A DNA stretch of 64,000 bases from SZUA-22 sp963751695 (GCA_963751695.1 CAVVVP010000005.1:248001-312000); one strand, 5' to 3'. Shown: positions 32,401 to 41,502, numbered from the stretch's first letter. A program made the numbers and translations. Notes: generated by a model not told the origin, from the sequence alone.

Positions 32401-33275
32401 ACCCAAATATTTTCGTTTTTATCAATGATCAATCCACTTACTGCATTATCCCAAAAAACACTTATTTGAGACTTTTTCTGAAAAGGTGTCAGGTCATTTC
32501 CAATGTTATTATCCAGGTCAATTTTATATAAACCGGTTACCCCAGCAATCCATAACTGATTTTCGTTATCGACTACCATAGTAAAATATCTATTCGTACC
32601 CATTCTTTCTTTGAAATTATCTTTTAGCGGGACCTGTACAAACAACTCTGCATCATAGTCAAACTTCAATAATCCGTAGGATTGAGATATATTATACAAC
32701 CCGCCATCATTACTCTCTGCGATTACTCCCCCCCAGTTAACATATCTCTTTACACTATTGTCAACCTCCATTACATCAAATTCTTTAAACTCACCGGTGT
32801 TCCTATTAAATTGTCGATTTCCATCACTTGTAGAAACCCATAAATTTTTTCGACTATCTTCAAAAACGGCTCCAACACTATTTGCTCCATCTTGATTAGA
32901 ATTCGAATATCTATAAGTTGTATAGGAATTCTTCTCCCGATTATATTTGGCTAATCCTTCTGTAGTAGATACCCAAATTGTTCCTTCGCTGTCTTCAAAA
33001 AGTCGGAATATATCATTGCCAGGTATGCTGGTTGAATCTTCAGGATCATGTTTGACGACTTTAATACTGTAGCCGTTATAAATATTAATGCCATCTAATG
33101 TTGCAATCCATAAGTAACCATATTGGTCTTGAATAATATCTCTTATAAAATTGCTTGAAAGTCCGTCTCTTATAGAGATAACCTCAGTATTTATTGTATG
33201 CTGAGCAGAAAGGTGGTTAGATAAAAATAAAACTACTATTATATTCAATATTAAATTTCGAAATGAATTATTCAT
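29499..33275 (-). CDS. Propeller/Y_Y_Y receptor with PP2C phosphatase, paralog 7 (with inter-blade module)
   Basis: This 1258-residue protein has a signal peptide (1-24, LSA/Q), blades from ~48 (YGYLWIATLDGINIYNG), the module at ~502-639 (NVGDYADLSKEF, WNMVDFGWLET, YFAGGGYKNR, SDDSHS, WGTQLF) and further blades including NNVWIGTTNGLGKID. Y_Y_Y contains RLLYKLEGVDEDW, and the helix is ~YSLYLVVFLGLLFGV. It has the longest coiled coil of the group, before PP2C (~1045-1258) with full metal motifs. The blade order, module and membrane region are closest to paralog 5, so these two look like a recent duplication pair flanking paralog 6. Confidence 0.9.
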   Translation of the reverse strand: MNNSFRNLILNIIVVLFLSNHLSAQHTINTEVISIRDGLSSNFIRDIIQDQYGYLWIATLDGINIYNGYSIKVVKHDPEDSTSIPGNDIFRLFEDSEGTIWVSTTEGLAKYNREKNSYTTYRYSNSNQDGANSVGAVFEDSRKNLWVSTSDGNRQFNRNTGEFKEFDVMEVDNSVKRYVNWGGVIAESNDGGLYNISQSYGLLKFDYDAELFVQVPLKDNFKERMGTNRYFTMVVDNENQLWIAGVTGLYKIDLDNNIGNDLTPFQKKSQISVFWDNAVSGLIIDKNENIWVGTGRNGLYLYDSKQNKFDKLIASSTIAYIGFFIDSSGLLWLGSTRGILKYDFDRKPFETYNITADVDENSSKAIFSFSKSNFLNDKVWLGSAQGVYTFNINNNSVTPASRDYGSLSQLDGVEVQSIFEQDDKTLWIGTANNGLYSYNLKNGKRHNYRNKIYSDDTIENDFVHSVVADKFGNIWVGTHSGLNLFQKKSNDFILIPSFLNRRYEHELLHELNVLREKNRATSSITNVGDYADLSKEFVLRTDSKALIYSIGEGLAAWNMVDFGWLETNEGDTLWSASELDESYFAGGGYKNRIKIGLLDLKSGRYKLRYKSDDSHSVESYNTIPPKDSTYWGTQLFVLNDNEFDAANALLSKSIDRTYLENEDIKVIFSDSRNNVWIGTTNGLGKIDTNLIIKNYLNSDENSNSISDNAISDINEDLKGNIWITTSDGLNKFNPTNDSFTIYREKDGLPSSNLSSIEIDENGDLWVSGLKGISKVELDENSNPQIVVNYDVKDGLQGYEFLRNSSLRDKNGKLYFSGFDGFNAFYPGSSNRTPPYISIQDIKISNKSIMDLGEFESPNLIELSDLSLSHNQNDLSFEFASIHFSRPDKNRLLYKLEGVDEDWQIGDRRFASYTNLDPGDYVFYLKGSNGDGIWNENTRKINIYIAAPWYNNWTAYSLYLVVFLGLLFGVRKFEIKRQQKNAQIKESQLQLEAAELKTKAIEAQAKTAELEKRTLQIEYEQKTKELEEARELQLSMLPRELPQLPHLDIAVYMKTATEVGGDYYDFHIGMDGTLTVVLGDATGHGMKAGTMVTTTKSLFNVLAPNPNIVETFHEMTRCLKLMHMEKLSMCMTMVKIMENKIQMSAAGMPPIFIYKRDSQIMEEHLIKGMPLGTFNDFPYSVVESDLNSGDTILLMSDGFPELMSPEKEMYGYKRTRNLFEELSAESPESIITKLKDAGSEWVNDADPDDDVTFVVIKVK

Positions 33276-33295
33276 TTGATTTCACCTTATAAATT

Positions 33296-36200
33296 TTATT
33301 TAACCTTTATAACGACGAATGTTACGTCGTCATCAGGATCAGCGTTGTTTACCCAATCAGTTCCAGCTGATGTTAATTTTGAAATTATATCTTCTGGAGA
33401 TTTTCCCGCAACTTCTTCAAAAAGATTTCTTGTATTCTTGTAACCAAACATTTCCTTATCTGAATTCATTAGCTCTGGGAATCCATCACTCATCATCAGA
33501 ATAGTATCTCCACTGCTTAAATTACTTTCCACTAAAGAATATGGGAAATCTGCAAATGTACCTAGGGGCATTCCTTTTATAAGGTGTTCCTCAATGGATT
33601 GACTTTCTCTTTTGTATATATAGACTGGTGGCATACCAGCAGCGGACATTTGGATTTTATCTCCAACAATCTTCATCATCGTCATGCACATACTTAATTT
33701 TTCGAGTTGCATCAGTCTTAAGCATCTAGTCATTTCGTGGAAAGTTTCAACAATATTTGGATTAGGAGCGAGAACATTAAATAAACTTTTTGTTGTTGTT
33801 ACCATAGTCCCTGCTTTCATCCCATGACCAGTTGCATCGCCAAGAACCACTGTGAGTGCTCCGTCAATTCCGATATGGAAATCATAATAGTCACCGCCAA
33901 CTTCGGTAGCGGTTTTCATGTATACTGCTATATCAAGATTTGGAAGTTGGGGAAGTTCTTTCGGAAGCATCGATAATTGAAGCTGTCTTGCTTCTTCGAG
34001 TTCCTTTTTCTTATGTTCAAATTCAGCTTCAAGAGCTCTTCTTTCTGATTCAGCAGCCTTTGCCTGCAGTTCCGCTGCCTCAGCTCTATGTTCGGCATTT
34101 TGGATTCTTAATTTTTCTCTTGCTTTTATAATCAGTCTTCTTCTTTGAATACGATCGACTGCGAAGATTATTCCAATAAAGATGAATCCGTAACCGATAT
34201 AAGCAAAAGTAGTAAACCACCAAGGTGGGTTAATCGTAAAGCGAATAGATTTTTCTTGTGAACTCCATACACCATCTCTATTAGAACCCTTTATCGAGAA
34301 TGTATATTCACCCGGGTCTAAGTTTGTGTATGAAACTTCTCTTTTATTATTGAAAATCCATTCATCATTATATCCATCCAATTTATGAGCATACTGATTT
34401 TTTGCAGGATTTGAATAATGAAGAGCGGCAAACTCGAATGTAAGATCATTTTTATTGTATGGTAAAGTTAGTTCAGTTAGATCAAAAATCGAAGAAGTTG
34501 TTGGTCGCTCCTCGAAAGGCATTGACCTTATCGACTTATTAGAGATCTTTAGATCAGAGAATATTAATTTAGGTACTGCATTATTTGATCTTGTAGGTTT
34601 AAATGAGACTAGCCCCTGATCACCTCCAAAAAAGTACTCTCCATTACTTGATTTCAAAGCTACTAGAGCTGTAAAACCCATTCCTCCTATACCGTCTTCT
34701 GTATCATAATTTACAAATGTAACTTGATTTGTCTCTTGATCCACAACCATTTTTGAAATGCCGCTACGAGTCGAGATCCAAAGACCTCCTTCCTCCCCAT
34801 GTAAAATTGAGGAGATATAATTTGTTGGCAATCCATCATCTCCAGTATAAACTTCGAATGTTTCTTTGACTGGGTCAAACTTATTTAGACCAGCGTTTGT
34901 TGCCAACCAAAGGATACCCTTCTCATCCTCATGAATATACTGGACACTATTATTACTGAGTGAATTCTTTACTTTGTCATCATGGCTGTATACTGTTACG
35001 CTATTTTTATCATGGTCTATCTTATTTAAACCCTGCGCATCCGTACCAATCCATACGATATTATCGGAAATATGGATTGATCTGATGTTATTACCTTTTA
35101 TAAATCGTCTATCTTTCTCTTGATCTAAATATCCTTGAATTTGTGACGCTAATATTTCATCGTCAATTTCAATTACCTTAATTCCCCAAAATTGAGGATA
35201 AATAGGTTCATCCACATTCCAGTCATCGAAACTATGACTATCATCAGATATATAATTAAGAGAATAATTTCCGGGTTTCAAATTAATTATGTCTATAAAT
35301 AGACGATTCTTATTTCCTCCCCCGCAATGGTATGATATTAATTCTTCTCTCGCACTCCAGATTGTATCGTTTGTTGAATTTTCTATCCAACCATAGTCGT
35401 ACATGGAGCCCGATGTACCTTCTCCCGCGCTTATTACCAGATATTTCCGTGGTTTAATTACATTAAAATCCATTTTTCTATTTTCATAGTTTCCGACTTT
35501 ATCAATATTAAACTTTGTATTGGAGTTATTTAATTTATCACGCGAGATATCTATCAACTCTTGCGGATATCTCCTTTTTTCTTGGCTTCCAAATGGTCTT
35601 ATTGTTTGCGTTGCAGGATTCAGAAGATTTAAACCGCTATTTGTACCTATCCAATAAATTCCATTTCTATCTTTTTTTATTACTCTAACTGAATTATCTG
35701 ACAAACTATTGGAAGAAAATTTATCATTCGAGTATCGTTTAATTTCTTGATATTGAGAATTCATTTGAATGATACCTTCGCCCCAGGTTCCAAGCCACAA
35801 TGAACCATCTTCATCTTCTGCAATACTGCGAACAGAAGGACCGAACTGCGCATTTTGTGAGAAAAATTTAATTTCAGAAAATGTTTTTGAATTCTGGTCA
35901 AATAAATTTAATCCAGTTCCTCTTGTTCCAACAAAAATTATATTTTTATGAACTTGCGATTCGAGAAGTGTGAAAATTTGATTTCCACTTATACTTCTTT
36001 TATCAACTTCATCATGCGTGAAAACAGTAAATGGTTCCTTAGTCGGATCATACTTCAGTATTCCTGCTTCAATGGTTGTAATCCATAGAATTCCTGTTCG
36101 ATCAAACATTATATTAGTTATGCTTATATCCAAACCGAAATTTTCAATATTTACATGTCCCGCTAATTCTATCTCTTCAAAATCATCAGAAATACCATCA

Positions 36201-37123
36201 AACTTTAAAATTCCTCTAAAATTATTTCCGATCCAGACATTACCAGTTTCATCTTGGACAATACAATTCCAGTGATTGTAAAGTCTGAATTTAGCATAGT
36301 CGTATTCTTTTATTATTTTTATTTCCGCTCTATCAGGATAGTATTTGTAAATACCGTTTCTAGTGGTAATCCATAAAACGTTTGTGGGATCTACATAAAT
36401 GTAGGTTATAAAATTACCTTGGGCTGTGAAATCAACACCGTCGGGATTGATTTTAATAGAAGCGGGAAAAAATAATGTATCATTATTTTTATTTTCCATT
36501 AGCCCGTTTTCATAAGAACCTAACCATACTTTGCCACTGTTATCTTGTGCAAACGCTATTGATAAGTCTTTCAAACTTGTCCGATTAGTATCAGCTATAC
36601 TATAAGTAGCGTGCTTCCAACTATCATTGACTCTATCGTAAAACAGAACTCCACCTGGTGAAGATGCCCACAATCTATTATTTGAATCCAATAATAATTC
36701 AAAAGTTCTTTCCTGGCCTCCTGATAATTCGAAAATTTCTGTGAAATCATAATTAATAAACTCATTTTTATCACGAACAAATCTGGATACTCCGGACTCT
36801 ACAGCAATCCAAATATTTTTGTCAAAATCTTCAATCAAACCCCATATGTCACTATCTAAAAGACTTGTTGGTTCTCCTGGAATGTTTTTATAAGTTTCAA
36901 AATTATAACCATCATATAGATTTAGTCCATCTTCTGTACCCACCCAGATTAAACCATAACTATCCTGAATTATATCTTTTACTGCACTACTTGAAAGTCC
37001 GTCTCCAATTGATATTAACTCTGGATCAATTTTCTGCTGAGCCTCAAGATGATTAACAAAGAAGGAAGCAGATAAGAAAAGAATAATAAAAATTAAAAAT
37101 TTAGAAATTATTGAGATTTTCAT
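33296..37123 (-). CDS. Propeller/Y_Y_Y receptor with PP2C phosphatase, paralog 8 (with inter-blade module)
   Basis: The largest receptor (1275 residues) and first of the series on the minus strand. It has a signal peptide (1-28, LEA/QQ), blades from ~56 (YGLIWVGTEDGLNLYDG), the module at ~518-652 (AGEGTSGSMYDYGWIE, YHCGGGNKNR, SDDSHS, WGIKV) and more blades (EKGILWLATNAGLNKFD). Y_Y_Y contains QYAHKLDGYNDEW, the helix is ~GYGFIFIGIIFAVD, and a coiled coil precedes PP2C (~1062-1275), with all metal motifs intact. The start is supported by GGAAAG just upstream. A 75-bp A+T-rich gap separates it from the RsbU-like gene; a small AATAAC/GTTATT hairpin lies there but no clear promoter was found. Confidence 0.9.
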   Translation of the reverse strand: MKISIISKFLIFIILFLSASFFVNHLEAQQKIDPELISIGDGLSSSAVKDIIQDSYGLIWVGTEDGLNLYDGYNFETYKNIPGEPTSLLDSDIWGLIEDFDKNIWIAVESGVSRFVRDKNEFINYDFTEIFELSGGQERTFELLLDSNNRLWASSPGGVLFYDRVNDSWKHATYSIADTNRTSLKDLSIAFAQDNSGKVWLGSYENGLMENKNNDTLFFPASIKINPDGVDFTAQGNFITYIYVDPTNVLWITTRNGIYKYYPDRAEIKIIKEYDYAKFRLYNHWNCIVQDETGNVWIGNNFRGILKFDGISDDFEEIELAGHVNIENFGLDISITNIMFDRTGILWITTIEAGILKYDPTKEPFTVFTHDEVDKRSISGNQIFTLLESQVHKNIIFVGTRGTGLNLFDQNSKTFSEIKFFSQNAQFGPSVRSIAEDEDGSLWLGTWGEGIIQMNSQYQEIKRYSNDKFSSNSLSDNSVRVIKKDRNGIYWIGTNSGLNLLNPATQTIRPFGSQEKRRYPQELIDISRDKLNNSNTKFNIDKVGNYENRKMDFNVIKPRKYLVISAGEGTSGSMYDYGWIENSTNDTIWSAREELISYHCGGGNKNRLFIDIINLKPGNYSLNYISDDSHSFDDWNVDEPIYPQFWGIKVIEIDDEILASQIQGYLDQEKDRRFIKGNNIRSIHISDNIVWIGTDAQGLNKIDHDKNSVTVYSHDDKVKNSLSNNSVQYIHEDEKGILWLATNAGLNKFDPVKETFEVYTGDDGLPTNYISSILHGEEGGLWISTRSGISKMVVDQETNQVTFVNYDTEDGIGGMGFTALVALKSSNGEYFFGGDQGLVSFKPTRSNNAVPKLIFSDLKISNKSIRSMPFEERPTTSSIFDLTELTLPYNKNDLTFEFAALHYSNPAKNQYAHKLDGYNDEWIFNNKREVSYTNLDPGEYTFSIKGSNRDGVWSSQEKSIRFTINPPWWFTTFAYIGYGFIFIGIIFAVDRIQRRRLIIKAREKLRIQNAEHRAEAAELQAKAAESERRALEAEFEHKKKELEEARQLQLSMLPKELPQLPNLDIAVYMKTATEVGGDYYDFHIGIDGALTVVLGDATGHGMKAGTMVTTTKSLFNVLAPNPNIVETFHEMTRCLRLMQLEKLSMCMTMMKIVGDKIQMSAAGMPPVYIYKRESQSIEEHLIKGMPLGTFADFPYSLVESNLSSGDTILMMSDGFPELMNSDKEMFGYKNTRNLFEEVAGKSPEDIISKLTSAGTDWVNNADPDDDVTFVVIKVK

Positions 37124-37198
37124 ACTTTCCCTGATTAAAATTAAAACAAACTAATAACCTAGTTATTCGATATAATATCTTATTTATATATAAATTTT

Positions 37199-38803
37199 TT
37201 AATGTCTAATTAAATAAATAGCAGTAATATCATCACTTTGAGAAGCACCTTTCGTAAAACTTCTTACATCCCAAAGTATTTTTGATATAAAATCTCTTGA
37301 GGTTTCTGGTGTTTCATTTACAAAGAATTCTTCCATTGTCTCGTCTGAATATTCATTATCCTCAGCATCCATTGCTTCAGGAATTCCATCAGAAAAAATG
37401 AAAAGCCTCTCCCCCTTTTCTAAATTAAGTTTCTGCCCATCAAATGGTAATCCCATATCGAACATACCAAATGCAACACCTCCAGCTTCGATCTTTTCCA
37501 TCGTCCCATCTTGACGGAGAATTAATGAAGGATTATGACCGGCATTAATAATATCTAATTCACCATTTTCTGGATTTAAAACTGCAATAAAAAAAGTAAT
37601 GAACTTATCCATAGTTGATGATTCGTAAATAAGAGTGTTCATTTTTACAGCCATTTCAGAAAGTGGAATTTGAAAACCCAAATACGAACGAAGTGATGCA
37701 TCCAGAGTACTTACTAAAAGTGCAGCAGAAATGCCTTTTCCAGTAACATCAGCTAAAACCAGAGCAATTCTACCATCAGCTAACTCAAACACGTTATAAT
37801 AATCACCACTAACCCCCTGTGAAGGAATGTTAATACCTGCGACGTCATAGCCGTCAATTTTAGGTAATTTTTCAGGAAGTATTCTCTTTTGAATTTCTGC
37901 TGCTACTGATAATTCTCTTCTTCAGAGTTTCATTCTCCAATGCTTCTTTATGAAACCGTTCATTCTCAATTGCTGCGTGAACTTGTCTTACAATTGCTCC
38001 AAGCAGAAGTTCATCAGTGTCATCAAAATCCACAACACCTTTTCGGCTTTCCTTTTCACAAAGGTTGAATTCATACTCAATATCTTCATCAATAAATGTT
38101 TTCTATTAAGCTGCTTTTTTCATCAACAGTCTTGCCATATATTCAAATTCGGTGGGAAAGAATGTTCTTCAATCACTCCCTTATCATTCAATAACTTAAT
38201 TCTGCCAAAAGATGAATTAGTGAGAGATATAGCTCTAGACAATGCAAGCTCAAGCAGTTTATTGCCTAGATTCAATTTGGATATTTCAATACCTGTATCA
38301 ATTAAATTGTAAAGTTGAGATACCCGATTATTTAGATTGAAAATTAAATTTTTCTCGTTCTTGTGAGAAAGTAGAGCTTGATAAGCATTATCAAATAATT
38401 GAATGAAGATTTGGAAAGTAATTTTATCGATGTCAGTATAACTGCTACTGTCAAATTTATTACCTAAAAATTATGCCCAAAAATGAATAATCGACCAATT
38501 TTGTATATGAATACATTTGACTTAGAATCATCATTAGAGTGAATTTTAAGTGAACTTTTACCATTTTCTTTAACAAAATCTTCAAACTTAATCTTGTTTT
38601 TTGAAACAAGATTTATCCAATCTGATTTGTCATTTTTCTTATGAAAAATATTAACCTTAGTCGTAAAAAAACTTCCACGTAAAATTTTATCAAATTGATT
38701 CGTCATTTCTTCCAAGGTCAATAGAACTTGAAAGAATATCAAAACTTTCTTGAAATGATTTTACATGAAAAGATAGTTTTTCAGTAATAGCATCAGCTTT
38801 CAA
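37199..38803 (-). pseudogene. GAF-PP2C phosphatase (RsbU-like), broken by about five frameshifts
   Basis: The C-terminal PP2C is intact in one frame (37199-~37915): SGDYYNV, ADVTGKG, SDGIPEAMD and SQSDDIT keep the metal-site aspartates. This domain is of a different subfamily from the receptors' PP2C. Upstream, frames switch near 37925, 38100, 38130, 38465 and 38740. The pieces give a GAF domain (~38130-38340, ELALSRAISLTNSSFGRIKL), a second GAF-like N-terminal region (38464-38742) and a coiled linker. The likely start is TTG at 38803 behind AGGAGG, 15 bp after the STAS stop. The break near 38465 is repaired by one T in a T-run (HNFLGNK). By family it would dephosphorylate the adjacent STAS protein. 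Whether it is a decayed gene or poor sequence is undecided. Confidence 0.75.
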
Positions 38804-38818
38804 TCCCAACCTCCTAAA

Positions 38819-39154
38819 TTATTTGATATCTTCAACTGAATCAACTTTCTCAGCAAATTGGAAAAGTCCCATAATCGTAAATGTTTTTTCAATTGATGGA
38901 TCAAATTTGAAAAATATAGTTTTCCACCTTTACCATTTAATTTTTCAATAATTTCAATTAAAAATGAGATTCCAATAGAGTTTACAACTTTAGAGTTTTC
39001 AATATCAATTAAAACTTTATTTGTTCCATTATTATAATACTTTTCAAATTCGCTTAGCTATTTTTTCACCACCAGTATTATTTATATAACCTTCTGTCTT
39101 AATAATAAGTACATCATTCACCAATTCTGATGTTAAATCAAAATCTTTAACCAT
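38819..39154 (-). pseudogene. STAS-domain anti-anti-sigma factor (RsbV-like), two frameshifts
   Basis: ATG at 39154 has a GAGGAG ribosome site six bases upstream. The frame reads MVKDFDLTSELVNDVLIIK and stops after AKRI. A second frame continues FEKYYNNGTNKVLIDIENS then VVNSIGISFLIEIIEKL. A third ends EKTFTIMGLFQFAEKV to a TAA at 38819. Together they give ~111 residues, a full STAS domain. Within NSIGIS the serine aligns with the one phosphorylated in RsbV/SpoIIAA-type proteins. It would bind the RsbW-like kinase encoded 10 bp upstream and be a substrate for PP2C phosphatases, locally the RsbU-like protein and possibly the receptors. No other STAS gene is seen in this window. Confidence 0.75.
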
Positions 39155-39164
39155 TTTATTCTCC

Positions 39165-39584
39165 TCAAGCTAAATTTTTTGTAATTGTAATTTTTGTTCC
39201 ATTATTCCCGGATGTAATTTCAAATCCATCCGACATTGATTTCATTAATTTTAAACCCCAACCTCTTTTGCTTGTGCACCATGAAGTTTTCATTAATGTT
39301 GGGTTCTTCAACTGATTTCTGGCTCAAAACCTTTTCCATAATCTGTAATTAGAATGACGAATTTTTCTTTGGTCATAGTAAAATCAACATTTACATATGG
39401 ATACTTCACTTCCAGAATGTTCCATACCGTTAATAATTCCTTCAGTTACAAGAATTCGTGCTTCACCGATCTTTTCGTCAGGAATTCCAAGATGGCGACC
39501 CATTAACTCTAAACCCTCTAAAGCTACTAGTTCAATATCAGTTACTTTTGGGAGTTTGATTTCAAGCTTAATATGCTGATCCAT
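39165..39584 (-). pseudogene. Anti-sigma-factor serine kinase (RsbW-like, HATPase_c_2), about three frameshifts
   Basis: The start is taken as ATG at 39584 (MDQHIKLEIKLPKV) behind GGGG, rather than the ATG 78 bases upstream at 39662. The first frame covers the N-box region (EARILVTEGIINGMEHS) and breaks after EVSI. The next gives YVNVDFTM and the G1 box DYGKGF. After two more shifts, RGWGLKLMKSMSDGFEI (G2 box) runs to TGA at 39165. The total is ~139 residues, the normal size of RsbW/SpoIIAB-type kinases. Such kinases bind a sigma factor and phosphorylate the STAS partner. The STAS gene starts 10 bp after its stop, so these form the core of a partner switch. All nucleotide-binding motifs survive, which suggests recent breakage or base-calling errors. 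Confidence 0.75.
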
Positions 39585-39705
39585 TTTTACCCCTATTAAG
39601 GACAGATTATAGTTAATTGATTTATTCAGAAATTCGAATTGTTTCAATAAGTATTTAATCAATATAAGTAATATTCTTCAATAATAAAAGACAAAGAGTG
39701 CTTTT

Positions 39706-41502
39706 TTATTCAAAAAAATCTGACTCATCGGATTCTGTGTTTTTGTCTTCTTCTGCCACGATTGTATCACTTTGAAAATATAAAAGCTCAGCAACATTAA
39801 TTAACCATGAAACTATTTTCCCAACTAAAGCGCTATCATTCATCAAAGAAGTTGCCATCCCTTTTGTAATCAATCTTTCGCGGATAAGGAAATCAAGTTT
39901 CCCATTAATCAGCACATCATGAAGTTTTGCCTTTCTTTTAAGAGCCATCAATTTTTCATATTGAGATTCAGCCTTTTCGACTTCTTTTGTCCGATATATC
40001 TCTCTTATAACTTTGGCAATTTTTAGCCTTAGAATATCATATTCAGCTTTAATACTTTCATTCTCTGAATTGATGAATTCGGTCATATTAGGTTGAAGTT
40101 CTTGCACACCTTTAATTGCTTCAATTAAATATCTGTTCGCAACTCTTATCTTGTTAACCAGCGTAACTTCTTTTGAACTTAACTTATCCGACTGAATTAA
40201 TGTTGCATATTTAATGATCTGACTATAAATAACTTTTACTTTCTTCGAATAAACTTCCGTTATGTCAATCTTAATTATTTCCGTTGATTTTGGGATAAGT
40301 TCTTTCAATTTCCTATCTGAAAGAATATCCTCTCGATGGAGACTAAGGCCATGAGCAATGATTTCAAATGAATTGTCAAATAAGTGACTTGTTTCCTTAA
40401 TTAGAGCCGGTATCGCTGTTTCTGGATAATTTAACGCCGCTTTGTTTATATACTTAGCTACAGAAATATCTTTTTCAGAATCATCTTTAATTATTCGCCT
40501 AAGTCCTAATACAAAGTACTTCGTAAATGGAATGAATAATAGGACTCCTATTGTCTTGTAGAGTGAATTGAAAAGAGCAAGCTGAAGTATATAATCTGAA
40601 TCCGAAATATTTAATAGTTTAGTAAAGTAGATTGTGAGTTTTATAAATTGCGAGAAAAAGATTACAGAAATAACTGCAAGAGTTATGTTGAAAATAACAT
40701 GACCGGCAGCAAGTCTTTTCCCAGATGCAGTTGATCCGAATGAAGCTAGAGTTGCTGTGATGGTTGTTCCAACATTTGCTCCTATTGTAAGTGCGATCGC
40801 GTTGCTATAAGTAATTTGGTCAACTGACAGAGCCGTCAAAATAATTGCAATGGAAGCATGGCTAGACTGCATTATCACGGTCATAAATATTCCAATTCCA
40901 ATATAGATCATGGTTCCCACCACCCCATGTATCGCTAGTCTATTTAGCTCTATAGTTGATTGGTATTCAGAAAATCCAACTTTCATATAATGAATGCCAA
41001 GAAAGAGAAATCCTATCCCAGTTAAAAAATAACCCAGTGACTTTATACTCTCATTTTTTTGGAATAAGAAAAGAGCTCCGAATATGAGTATTGGAAAGGA
41101 ATATTTTGCAATTTCAACTTTTAGTCCAAACAGAGCAATTAGCCAAGCACCTGTTGTTGTACCAATATTGGCACCATAGATAATACCAATACCGGAAGCT
41201 AAAGCAATAATTCCAGTGCTCACAAAAGAAATTGCAATTACGCTCACCAAAGAACTTGATTGTAAAATCGAAGTAGATATAAATCCAAAATTTATACTTT
41301 TAAATACAGACTTTGTTGATCGATTGATAAAATTTTCAAGTGGACCATCCGAAACAAGTTTAAATCCTTCTTCAATAAAGAGGATTCCAAATAAGAGAAT
41401 TGCAGCTCCAGCTCCAATTTCAGAAAACTCTGGATTGAAGATCAATAGCAGAGACAAACCAAATACAACAAGTGTTAAAGTTATTTTCTTTTGTAATGAC
41501 AT
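39706..41502 (-). CDS. Na/Pi cotransporter with C-terminal PhoU-like domain
   Basis: This 598-residue protein is of the NptA/PNaS type. Two inverted Na/Pi-cotransport repeats fill residues ~1-330, with QSSSLVSV and IYGANIGTTTGAWL in the first and QSSHASIAI and IGANVGTTITATL in the second. Multiple membrane helices are evident. The C-terminal ~240 residues are helical and charged, as in the PhoU-like tail of bacterial family members. It would import phosphate with sodium at the inner membrane. It lies 121 bp upstream of the RsbW-like gene on the same strand, so a common transcript is possible but not shown. Confidence 0.92.
   Translation of the reverse strand: MSLQKKITLTLVVFGLSLLLIFNPEFSEIGAGAAILLFGILFIEEGFKLVSDGPLENFINRSTKSVFKSINFGFISTSILQSSSLVSVIAISFVSTGIIALASGIGIIYGANIGTTTGAWLIALFGLKVEIAKYSFPILIFGALFLFQKNESIKSLGYFLTGIGFLFLGIHYMKVGFSEYQSTIELNRLAIHGVVGTMIYIGIGIFMTVIMQSSHASIAIILTALSVDQITYSNAIALTIGANVGTTITATLASFGSTASGKRLAAGHVIFNITLAVISVIFFSQFIKLTIYFTKLLNISDSDYILQLALFNSLYKTIGVLLFIPFTKYFVLGLRRIIKDDSEKDISVAKYINKAALNYPETAIPALIKETSHLFDNSFEIIAHGLSLHREDILSDRKLKELIPKSTEIIKIDITEVYSKKVKVIYSQIIKYATLIQSDKLSSKEVTLVNKIRVANRYLIEAIKGVQELQPNMTEFINSENESIKAEYDILRLKIAKVIREIYRTKEVEKAESQYEKLMALKRKAKLHDVLINGKLDFLIRERLITKGMATSLMNDSALVGKIVSWLINVAELLYFQSDTIVAEEDKNTESDESDFFE

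Noticed and set aside
2724..37123. Hybrid two-component system (propeller histidine kinase) array
   Set aside because: No HisKA, HATPase, receiver or AraC domain is present in any of the eight; the C-terminus is PP2C throughout.
39585..39662. Upstream start of the RsbW-like gene at 39662
   Set aside because: The extra 26 residues have no family counterpart, while ATG at 39584 follows a GGGG ribosome site and gives the usual kinase length.
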